DNA of 7,740 bases from Pseudomonadota bacterium (GTDB lineage Bacteria; Pseudomonadota; Alphaproteobacteria; Micropepsales; Micropepsaceae), in NCBI GenBank assembly GCA_021808875.1, contig JAKBAU010000169.1, positions 1-7,740 of the forward strand, in the 5' to 3' direction. Of this stretch, positions 1 to 5,701 are shown one piece after another; the first letter of the stretch is position 1, and each line of letters starts with the position of its first letter. A model generated the notes under the pieces. The model had not been told where the DNA came from. It did not search any database and worked only from the letters and a program-made list of their open reading frames with translations. The position numbers were made by a program, and so were the translations under genes.

Positions 1-100
1 GGTACAGCACATAGACTGGTTCAACCGGGGCCTGAGCAATGATATCCCTGATCGAGGCGAAGGCCAAGATCGGCTCGCCATGCACGGGCTGCACAGTCAT
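1..100 (-). CDS. Unidentified protein, N-terminal 33 codons only
   Basis: An open frame reads leftwards from an ATG at 100-98 to the window edge without a stop. It encodes a peptide starting MTVQPVHGEPILAFASIRDI and continuing to the edge. The start is chosen because a strong Shine-Dalgarno sequence (AGGAGG, complement of 108-113) lies 7 bases upstream. An in-frame ATG at 139 would add 13 codons but has no ribosome binding site. The visible part has no signal peptide and no recognisable motif, so I do not assign a family. It diverges from ccmE, so the two share the 101-285 control region. That is not enough to link it to cytochrome c maturation. The existence of a gene is well supported by the ribosome binding site; its identity is unknown. 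Confidence 0.6.
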   Translation of the reverse strand, partial: MTVQPVHGEPILAFASIRDIIAQAPVEPVYVLY

Positions 101-105
101 GCACG

Positions 106-120
106 CCCCTCCTGAAGGGG
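106..120 (-). promoter_or_regulatory. Ribosome binding site inside a small hairpin
   Basis: CCCCT (106-110) and AGGGG (116-120) are perfect inverted repeats around a 5-base loop. On the minus-strand transcript the Shine-Dalgarno AGGAGGGG (complement of 106-113) overlaps the loop and the 3' arm. Folding could therefore partly hide the ribosome binding site of the leftward gene. The stem is only 5 bp but mostly G-C. The ribosome binding site is clear; a regulatory role for the hairpin is inference. Confidence 0.45.
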
Positions 121-130
121 AAATGTCCCG

Positions 131-145
131 GCCCCACATAGGGGC
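131..145. repeat. Small GC stem-loop in the divergent control region
   Basis: GCCCC (131-135) and GGGGC (141-145) form a perfect 5-bp inverted repeat with loop ACATA. It lies 30 bases upstream of the leftward gene start, next to the hairpin that covers its ribosome binding site, so the leftward leader RNA is likely structured. There is no T-run, so it is not a convincing terminator. In this GC-rich context a stem this short could arise by chance. Confidence 0.3.
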
Positions 146-219
146 GACAGGCCCGGGGGTCAAGACGCAAGTCCCCTGCCTCTTGTCATCTTGCGGTCAT
201 GACTGCGACCTTGGTCCGC

Positions 220-249
220 TTGGAGAGCGGCGGTATTAGATCCTATACT
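220..249 (+). promoter_or_regulatory. Candidate sigma70-type promoter for ccmE
   Basis: TTGGAG (220-225) and TATACT (244-249) resemble -35 and -10 boxes with an 18-base spacer. They would place transcription start about 30 bases before the ccmE ATG. A second pairing, TTGGTC (211-216) with TATTAG (234-239) at 17 bases, is also possible. Both are partial matches found by eye. Confidence 0.3.
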
Positions 250-285
250 TGCCAAGAGTTGCGTGGCCAGCGAGAGGTTCCGCTT

Positions 286-762
286 ATGAATGTCAAAAAA
301 CGCCGTCGCCTGGCTTTCGCGGTGGCGCTTCTGGTCGCTGCCAGCGGTGGCACGTGGCTGGTTCTGAATGCCCTCGGTCCCAACGTGCTGTACTTTTACA
401 GTCCGAGCGAAATCCAGAAGGAGCATGTGCGACCTGGCGTGGACTTTCGTATTGGCGGGCTTGTCGCCCGCGGCAGCGTCATCCACGGCAAGGGTGCAGC
501 GGTCACGTTCAAGGTGACCGATGGCAAGGCGACGGTTCCGGTAAACTTTGATGGTGTGCTTCCGGATCTGTTCCGTCAGGGTCAGGGCATCGTCGCCATT
601 GGCAAGCTCAATGACAGCGGTACCTTCATTGCCAGCCAGGTCCTGGCCAAACACGATGCACGTTATATGCCGCCAGAAGTGGAAGCCGCGCTGAAGAAGA
701 CCGGGCGCTGGCGCGCGTATGCCGATCCCAACGGTATGATCAAGGCAAAGGCTGGCTTATGA
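286..762 (+). CDS. ccmE: CcmE, periplasmic heme chaperone for cytochrome c maturation
   Basis: CcmE binds heme covalently on the periplasmic face of the inner membrane and hands it to CcmF for attachment to apocytochrome c. The 158-residue product has a basic cytoplasmic start (MNVKKRRR), one membrane anchor at about residues 9-29, and an OB-fold beta domain at about 32-125. It then carries the family motif LAKHDARYMPPEV, in which His123 is the heme-attaching residue and Tyr127 the conserved heme-contact tyrosine (E. coli His130 and Tyr134). The length is normal for the family. The ATG at 286 is chosen because AGAGG (273-277) sits 8 bases upstream and the anchor follows at once. An in-frame ATG at 199 would add 29 residues unlike the family and has no ribosome binding site. 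The stop overlaps the ccmF start (ATGA), which indicates translational coupling. Confidence 0.97.
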   Translation: MNVKKRRRLAFAVALLVAASGGTWLVLNALGPNVLYFYSPSEIQKEHVRPGVDFRIGGLVARGSVIHGKGAAVTFKVTDGKATVPVNFDGVLPDLFRQGQGIVAIGKLNDSGTFIASQVLAKHDARYMPPEVEAALKKTGRWRAYADPNGMIKAKAGL

Positions 763-2696
763 CAGGTGAACTTGGACAACTGGCGCTGACGCTCAGCATG
801 GCGCTCGCACTGGTGCAGTCAATCTCTGGCCTTGTTGGGGCACGTCCCAATGCCGTGCGCGCTCGCGCGATGGCCTCGGGAGCGGCGCTGGGTTTCTTTG
901 TTTTTATCGCGCTGGCTTTCGGCTGTCTGACTTACGCCGCCGTGACCAATGATTTTTCTCTCTTGAACATTGCGCAGAACTCGGCGGTGAATAAGCCGTT
1001 GCTCTACAAAATTACCGGTGTTTGGGGCGATCACGAAGGTTCCATGCTGCTGTGGCTGCTGGTCCTCGGCATTTTTACTGCGGCCATGACCGTGCTGCAG
1101 CGTGGGGGAGAGCGGCTGACCAGTGCCGCTCTTGGCGTTCAGGGGCTGCTCGCTCTGGCGTTTGCCGTCTTCACCCTTTTCACCTCAAATCCCTTCCTTC
1201 GCCTTGATCCACCGCCGTTTCAGGGCAATGGCCTCAATCCCCTCCTGCAGGATCCCGGCCTCGCCCTGCATCCGCCCATGCTGTACATCGGCTATGTGGG
1301 CCTGTCGGCCACGTTTTCCTATGCGGCTGCAGCACTGATTACCAAGCTCGCGGACGCGGCTTGGGCAAGGGCGGCGCGGCCGTTCATGCTGGCCGCGTGG
1401 ATTGCACTGACCCTGGGCATCACGTTGGGAAGCTGGTGGGCTTATTATGAACTGGGATGGGGTGGCTTCTGGTTCTGGGATCCGGTGGAAAATGCGGCCT
1501 TGATGCCGTGGCTCCTGGCTACTGCACTGCTGCATTCGGCGCTTGCCACCGAGCGCACCGGAGCTTTCAAGACCTGGACTTTGCTGCTGGCGATCGGAGG
1601 GTTTTCGCTCAGCCTGATCGGCACTTTCTTGGTACGTTCAGGAATCCTGTCCTCGGTTCATTCATTTGCCACCGATCCGGAACGCGGTTCCTACATTCTC
1701 ATGATGCTGGTGCTGGCGATCGGTGGGGCATTGGCTCTCTTTGCCTGGCGTGCGCCGCAAATGGAGGGTGGTGCGGAATTTGAAGCGGCAAGCCGGGACA
1801 CCACGCTGCTCATCAACAATGTCTTCCTGGTCGCGGCAACTGCGACGGTATTCATTGGAACGCTCTACCCCCTGGCATTGCAAGCCTACAATGGCGCCAA
1901 GATCAGTGTGGGGCCGCCTTATTACGCCATTACCTTTGCGCCCATCTTCGTGGCCATGATGGCATTGCTACCATTTGGTCCGCGTCTGGGCTGGCGCCGG
2001 GGCAATTTGCGTGAAGCTGTGCGTACCCTCTTGCCAGCGATGGCGATGGCCGGTGTTGCCTTTGTCGTAGTGCTGGTGATGGTGGCGCCGCGCTCGGTGG
2101 CGGCAGCGGGAGCTTTTGCGCTCGCCGTTTGGGTCATGTGCTCAAGTGTGCTGGATCTTGTGAAGGCCCGGCCTATCCGCGCGCTGCCACTGTCGCGGTG
2201 GGCATCTGTTCTGGCACATTTTGGACTTGGCGTGACGCTGATCGGGATCACGGGGACCACGGTATGGCGGGTGAGCGCCCTTGAGGTGCTTGGTCCGGGC
2301 CAGTCGATGAAGGTCGGCGGATATACCTTGACGCTCAAACGTGTCGAGCGGGTCAGGGGAGACAATTTCGTGGCAGAGCGAGCGATTGTGGATGTTAGCA
2401 GGGGGGGGAGCCACATCGCGACGATGGGACCGGAACAGCGCAACTTTCCGCTTCAGAGGGTAGCAACCTCCGACACCGCCATCAGAACCACGGGATTGTC
2501 GGACCTTTATCTCGCTCTTGGTGATCCGCGCAGCGGTGGGCGCTGGACTTTGCGGGCCTATGAAAATCCTCTGGCGCCGTGGATCTGGTTCGGTGGCGGT
2601 TTCATGGCATTGGGTGGACTTGCGAGCCTGGCTACGCGGCTGCGGAGGCGCGCGACGGTTGCGATGACCGAAGCCCAGGGAGTGCCGGCGGAATGA
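759..2696 (+). CDS. ccmF: CcmF, heme lyase subunit of cytochrome c maturation
   Basis: CcmF is an inner-membrane protein that takes heme from holo-CcmE and, with CcmH, ligates it to the cysteines of apocytochrome c. The 645-residue product is full length for the family and shows about 15 hydrophobic segments. The tryptophan-rich WWD domain is at about residues 224-251 (GSWWAYYELGWGGFWFWDPV, then ENAALMPW). Histidines expected to ligate heme are visible at His171 (LHPPMLYIGY), His259, His301 (SSVHSF) and His487 (LAHFGLGVT), matching E. coli His173, His261, His303 and His491. A periplasmic soluble segment lies at about 505-605, before the last membrane helix. AAAGG (747-751) precedes the ATG by 7 bases. 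The gene overlaps ccmE and ccmH by 4 bases each. A run of eight G lies at 2401-2408 in the periplasmic segment. Confidence 0.98.
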   Translation: MTGELGQLALTLSMALALVQSISGLVGARPNAVRARAMASGAALGFFVFIALAFGCLTYAAVTNDFSLLNIAQNSAVNKPLLYKITGVWGDHEGSMLLWLLVLGIFTAAMTVLQRGGERLTSAALGVQGLLALAFAVFTLFTSNPFLRLDPPPFQGNGLNPLLQDPGLALHPPMLYIGYVGLSATFSYAAAALITKLADAAWARAARPFMLAAWIALTLGITLGSWWAYYELGWGGFWFWDPVENAALMPWLLATALLHSALATERTGAFKTWTLLLAIGGFSLSLIGTFLVRSGILSSVHSFATDPERGSYILMMLVLAIGGALALFAWRAPQMEGGAEFEAASRDTTLLINNVFLVAATATVFIGTLYPLALQAYNGAKISVGPPYYAITFAPIFVAMMALLPFGPRLGWRRGNLREAVRTLLPAMAMAGVAFVVVLVMVAPRSVAAAGAFALAVWVMCSSVLDLVKARPIRALPLSRWASVLAHFGLGVTLIGITGTTVWRVSALEVLGPGQSMKVGGYTLTLKRVERVRGDNFVAERAIVDVSRGGSHIATMGPEQRNFPLQRVATSDTAIRTTGLSDLYLALGDPRSGGRWTLRAYENPLAPWIWFGGGFMALGGLASLATRLRRRATVAMTEAQGVPAE

Positions 2697-3142
2697 GGCG
2701 ATGGATCGCAGCGCTGGCGCTTGCCCTGTTTTCGGTGCTGGCCGCTCCGGCGCTGGCCAATCCCCATTTGCCGCCACAAATCGAGGACCGCGATGGACCA
2801 GAACACCTGGCCAATCCCGTGCTCGAGGCCCGCGCGGTTGCCCTGCAAAAGCAGTTTCGCTGTGTCGTGTGCCAGGGTGAGAGCCTCAATGAATCCAATG
2901 CGCCTTTGGCGGCAGATTTGCGTCGGCTGATTCGCAAGCGAATCCTGGAAGGGCAATCGAACCGCCAGATCACGGCGTATCTTGTATCCCGCTACGGTGA
3001 CTTCATTCTCATGAAGCCGCCGCTGATGCCTCAGACCTACGCTCTGTGGTTTGGGCCGGCCTTCATACTTCTGGTCGCTGCGGGGGTCGCCGGGGCTGTG
3101 GTCCTGAAAGCCCGCAGACGGGTACAGGGCGCCGCACCATAG
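2693..3142 (+). CDS. ccmH: CcmH (CycL type), thiol-disulfide subunit of cytochrome c heme lyase
   Basis: CcmH binds apocytochrome c through a redox-active cysteine pair and keeps its CXXCH thiols ready for heme ligation by CcmF. The 149-residue product has a signal peptide (MRRWIAALALALFSVLAAPALA, split here as MRRWIAALAL then ALFSVLAAPALA) with likely cleavage after residue 22. The active-site motif is RCVVCQ (Cys57 and Cys60), followed by SLNESNAPLAADLR and the conserved YGDFILMKPP at about 101-110. A C-terminal membrane helix spans about 117-138. This is the short form without the CcmI-like tetratricopeptide extension of E. coli CcmH. The ATG overlaps the ccmF stop. A longer in-frame start at 2579 would lie inside ccmF and is rejected. 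No ccmG (periplasmic thioredoxin) lies between ccmF and ccmH, so the reductant must be encoded elsewhere. Confidence 0.96.
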   Translation: MRRWIAALALALFSVLAAPALANPHLPPQIEDRDGPEHLANPVLEARAVALQKQFRCVVCQGESLNESNAPLAADLRRLIRKRILEGQSNRQITAYLVSRYGDFILMKPPLMPQTYALWFGPAFILLVAAGVAGAVVLKARRRVQGAAP

Positions 3143-3163
3143 GTGCCGCTGTTGGGAATGTGA

Positions 3164-3191
3164 TTGGATCCTCCCGGCATTCGGTTGTAAT
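3164..3191 (+). promoter_or_regulatory. Candidate promoter ahead of degP
   Basis: TTGGAT (3164-3169) and TGTAAT (3186-3191) are separated by 16 bases. The -10 matches 5 of 6 consensus positions and the -35 matches 3 of 6. It lies at the edge of an AT-rich stretch (about 3180-3235) that stands out against the surrounding sequence. An alternative -10 is TAACAT (3204-3209). Its position suggests degP can be transcribed independently of the ccm genes. Confidence 0.3.
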
Positions 3192-3213
3192 GTATACGTA
3201 ATCTAACATACAT
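3187..3213. promoter_or_regulatory. Repeat cluster, possible operator upstream of degP
   Basis: GTAAT occurs at 3187-3191 and again at 3198-3202, an exact 11-base period. OmpR/PhoB-family regulators typically bind direct repeats spaced about 11 bases apart, and one such regulator is encoded at 5015-5692. The same stretch holds an inverted repeat, ATGTAT (3190-3195) and ATACAT (3208-3213), with 12 bases between the arms. The repeats are visible in the sequence. Their use as an operator, and the identity of any binding protein, are inference. Confidence 0.3.
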
Positions 3214-3285
3214 AATCAGTTAAGTTCATCGCGATATGGACAGGCTGGGATGTGATTGCAGCCTGCGGGCCAGATCAACTCCCGC

Positions 3286-3290
3286 AGGAG
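3286..3290 (+). promoter_or_regulatory. Ribosome binding site fixing the degP start
   Basis: AGGAG lies 6 bases before the ATG at 3297. This favours that ATG over the in-frame GTG at 3252, which would place 15 extra residues before the signal sequence. Confidence 0.75.
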
Positions 3291-3296
3291 AGGTTG

Positions 3297-4907
3297 ATGA
3301 TCAATCGTCAGGATGAGGCCCAGCGCGCGGCGCCGGAATGTGTGAAGGGCATGCTGGCCCAGCGGGCTACAGTATCTTTAGGGAATAGCTATCGCCTGAG
3401 TTCCGTTCTTGCGGGGCTGCTCTTCCTCTGCGTGGCGGTCGGGCTCACAGCCTTCGCTCCAAACGCATGGGCTGACGTCAAACGGCTCCACAAGGGTAGT
3501 GACGCTCACCCCGCCAGCGCTCAGCAGCTCGCCGACAACATATCCAGACGGCCCCTGCCCCACTTTTGGGACGGAGGCGCACCCTTCAGTTTCGCGGATC
3601 TCGTTGAGCGCGTTGCGCCAAGCGTCGTGACGGTCACGGTCGACGAAAAGGTCAAATCCGAGCCTCAATTTTCAGCACAGAGCCTGCCTGCCCCCTTGCG
3701 CAAGTTCTTCCGCAGCATGCCGCATCCGCAGCACCCCATTGCGATGGGCTCTGGCTTCATCATCGACTCGGCGGGTGACATCGTTACCAACAATCATGTG
3801 GTTGCCAACGCCCGCAAGATCACGGTTAAGCTCAAGGATGGTCGCAAATTTGTTGCCAAACTGCTCGGTACCGATCCGGCGACTGACATTGCGCTGCTCA
3901 AGATCAATGCGAGCAAGCCCCTGCCTGCCGTGCAGTTTGCCAATGATCGCAATGTGCGGGTGGGTGATTGGGTGATCGCGGTGGGCGATCCCTTTGGTCT
4001 CTCTAACACCGTCACTGCGGGAATCGTTTCAAGCCTCGGGCGCACGATTGGCAGCGGTGAATACACCGATTACATCCAGATTGATGCTCCGATCAATCGC
4101 GGAAACTCCGGGGGGCCGGCCTTTGATATCGAGGGCAGGGTGATCGGCATGAATACGATGATTTACTCGCCTAGTGGAGGCAGCGTCGGCATAGGGTTTG
4201 CAATTCCCTCCTCAACCATTCATGCCATCGTGGCGCAGCTAAAGGCGCATGGCAAAGTCTCACGTGGCTGGCTTGGCGTCGAGATCCAGGACTTCACGCC
4301 CGAAATGGCCGCCAGCATCGGCAAGCCAAATCTCACCGGAGCGATTGTTGCCAGGGTACTGCCCCACAGCCCAGCGGAGCAGGCCGGATTTCGCCAGGGC
4401 GACGTGGTGCTGGCACTCAATGGCGCATCGCTACGTGACAGCCGCGACTTGACGCAGCAGATAGCGGACATTTCGGCCGGACAGCTTGCCCATTTCACCA
4501 TTCTGCGAGGTGAACATGTCCAACGCCTCACGGCGCGCATTGCCTTACGCCAGCCCCAGGTCCTGGCGCGCTACACGAAGCCGGATACCACGATAAAACC
4601 GACCCTGACAGCGATTGGACTTGGCCTTGCCGAGGTCACACCGCTACTGCGGCGCCATTTTAATCTGGATGCCAGGGCTGATGGCGTTGTCATCACCAAG
4701 GTCAATCCCAATGGTGATGCGGCGGACAAAGGGGTCGAGCCTGGAGACGTCATCGTCTCTATCGGTGAACACAAGGTACGCACGCCCACGCAGGTGCAGC
4801 AGGCAATCACCCACGCCAGAGAGCTTGGGCGCAAAAGCGTCCTGGCTTTACTGATGACGCGGGCAGGCGAACGCTTCGTCGCGCTCACTATCAACCAAAA
4901 GAGTTGA
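3297..4907 (+). CDS. degP: DegP/HtrA-family periplasmic serine protease with two PDZ domains
   Basis: DegP-family proteins degrade or refold misfolded proteins in the periplasm. The 536-residue product has a long basic N-region, a hydrophobic core at about residues 38-55, and a likely signal-peptide cleavage after NAWA (59). The trypsin-like domain spans about 100-315 with the full triad: His167 (TNNHVV), Asp197 (ATDIALL) and Ser271 (GNSGGP). PDZ1 is at about 325-415 (RGWLGVEIQDF, then SPAEQAGFRQGDVVLALNG). PDZ2 is at about 437-525 (GDAADKGVEPGDVIVSIG). The segment between strands before the His (about 118-150) is shorter than the regulatory LA loop of E. coli DegP and lacks its cysteines, so it could also be called DegQ-like. 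It is somewhat longer than E. coli DegP (474 aa), mainly at the N-terminus. It follows ccmH by 154 bases and probably has its own promoter. Confidence 0.93.
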   Translation: MINRQDEAQRAAPECVKGMLAQRATVSLGNSYRLSSVLAGLLFLCVAVGLTAFAPNAWADVKRLHKGSDAHPASAQQLADNISRRPLPHFWDGGAPFSFADLVERVAPSVVTVTVDEKVKSEPQFSAQSLPAPLRKFFRSMPHPQHPIAMGSGFIIDSAGDIVTNNHVVANARKITVKLKDGRKFVAKLLGTDPATDIALLKINASKPLPAVQFANDRNVRVGDWVIAVGDPFGLSNTVTAGIVSSLGRTIGSGEYTDYIQIDAPINRGNSGGPAFDIEGRVIGMNTMIYSPSGGSVGIGFAIPSSTIHAIVAQLKAHGKVSRGWLGVEIQDFTPEMAASIGKPNLTGAIVARVLPHSPAEQAGFRQGDVVLALNGASLRDSRDLTQQIADISAGQLAHFTILRGEHVQRLTARIALRQPQVLARYTKPDTTIKPTLTAIGLGLAEVTPLLRRHFNLDARADGVVITKVNPNGDAADKGVEPGDVIVSIGEHKVRTPTQVQQAITHARELGRKSVLALLMTRAGERFVALTINQKS

Positions 4908-4957
4908 GGGGTGGGCGTGGCGCAAGGGCATGAAATCGATCTGTGAAGTCGCTCAAT

Positions 4958-4972
4958 CCCGGCGCTCCCGGG
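4958..4972. repeat. Small hairpin between degP and the regulator gene
   Basis: CCCGG (4958-4962) and CCGGG (4968-4972) form a 5-bp inverted repeat with loop CGCTC. There is no following T-run, so it is not a standard intrinsic terminator. It could weakly attenuate or process the transcript. The rest of the 107-base gap shows no clear promoter. Confidence 0.25.
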
Positions 4973-5014
4973 GAAAGTCGGAAATGCTAGTTTTCGAAAG
5001 AGGATGAGGTGGTC

Positions 5015-5692
5015 ATGCGTATTCTTGTAGTGGAAGACGATCTGGAAGCTCAGCGTTACCTTGTCAATGGCCTAAAGGAAGCGGGCCATGTCGTCGACGA
5101 TGCGGCGGACGGTGAACTTGGTCTGACCTTGGCCCTTTCGCGGCCCTATGATGTTGCCATCATCGATCGCATGCTGCCCCGCATGGATGGTCTGAAGATG
5201 GTGGAAGAGTTGCGTGAACATTCCAACGTCACGCCGGTACTGTTCCTGTCTGCACTGTCGGATGTTGATGACCGTGTCAAGGGATTGAAGGCTGGTGGCG
5301 ACGATTACCTCACCAAGCCTTACGCCTTTGTCGAGCTGCTGGCGCGAGTTGATGCCCTGATGCGCCGCCGTCAACCCGGGGCAGTCAAGACGCTGCTGCA
5401 GGTTGGGGATCTTGAACTCGATCTTCTGACCAGGACCGCGCGACGGGGCGATGTCGATATTGACCTGCAACCGCGCGAGTTTCGTCTCCTGGAATATCTC
5501 ATGCGGCATGCTGGGCAAGTGGTGACGCGCACCATGCTGCTCGAGAGCGTGTGGGAATATCATTTTGATCCCCAGACCAACGTCATAGACGTGCACATCT
5601 CCCGTCTGCGCGCCAAGATCGACAAGGGGTTTGACGTGCCTCTGCTGCACACCGTTCGTGGTGCCGGTTACATGATCCGGGCGCGAGGCTGA
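5015..5692 (+). CDS. OmpR/PhoB-family DNA-binding response regulator
   Basis: This is the transcription-factor half of a two-component system. The 225-residue product has an N-terminal receiver domain (about 1-116) with the acidic pair Asp8-Asp9, phosphoacceptor Asp51 (IIDRMLP), Ser79 (FLSAL) in the Thr/Ser switch position, and Lys101 (TKPYAF). The winged-helix DNA-binding domain spans about 128-222 (LQPREFRLLEYLMRH, then DVHISRLRAKID and TVRGAGYMI). The ATG at 5015 follows GAGG (5006-5009) by 5 bases and gives the usual MRILVVEDD start. A GTG at 5009 (two more residues) after AGAGGA is an equal alternative. It lies 9 bases before the histidine kinase gene, its evident partner. Its position after ccm and degP matches feuP of rhizobia, but I withhold the symbol because sequence identity cannot be tested here. 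Confidence 0.95.
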   Translation: MRILVVEDDLEAQRYLVNGLKEAGHVVDDAADGELGLTLALSRPYDVAIIDRMLPRMDGLKMVEELREHSNVTPVLFLSALSDVDDRVKGLKAGGDDYLTKPYAFVELLARVDALMRRRQPGAVKTLLQVGDLELDLLTRTARRGDVDIDLQPREFRLLEYLMRHAGQVVTRTMLLESVWEYHFDPQTNVIDVHISRLRAKIDKGFDVPLLHTVRGAGYMIRARG

Positions 5693-5701
5693 GTTGCTGT
5701 C

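Noticed and set aside
39..239. Plus-strand 66-codon open frame over the divergent region
   Set aside because: There is no ribosome binding site or family likeness. It overlaps the leftward gene, whose own start is much better supported.
199..285. N-terminal extension of CcmE from ATG 199
   Set aside because: There is no ribosome binding site before it, and it would put 29 unusual residues before the normal basic start and membrane anchor. It also runs over the candidate promoter.
2142..2777. Minus-strand open frame of 211 codons opposite the end of ccmF
   Set aside because: It is antisense to the conserved ccmF and ccmH coding sequence. Its composition (rich in Arg, Pro, Ala) is typical of a shadow frame in GC-rich DNA.
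3252..3296. GTG start for DegP at 3252
   Set aside because: The ATG at 3297 has a well-placed AGGAG, and the extension would lengthen an already long N-region before the signal-peptide core.
4991..5000. Palindrome TTTCGAAA (4992-4999) just before the regulator start
   Set aside because: It is short and isolated, and overlaps the ribosome binding region. There is no second copy in the window to suggest an operator.
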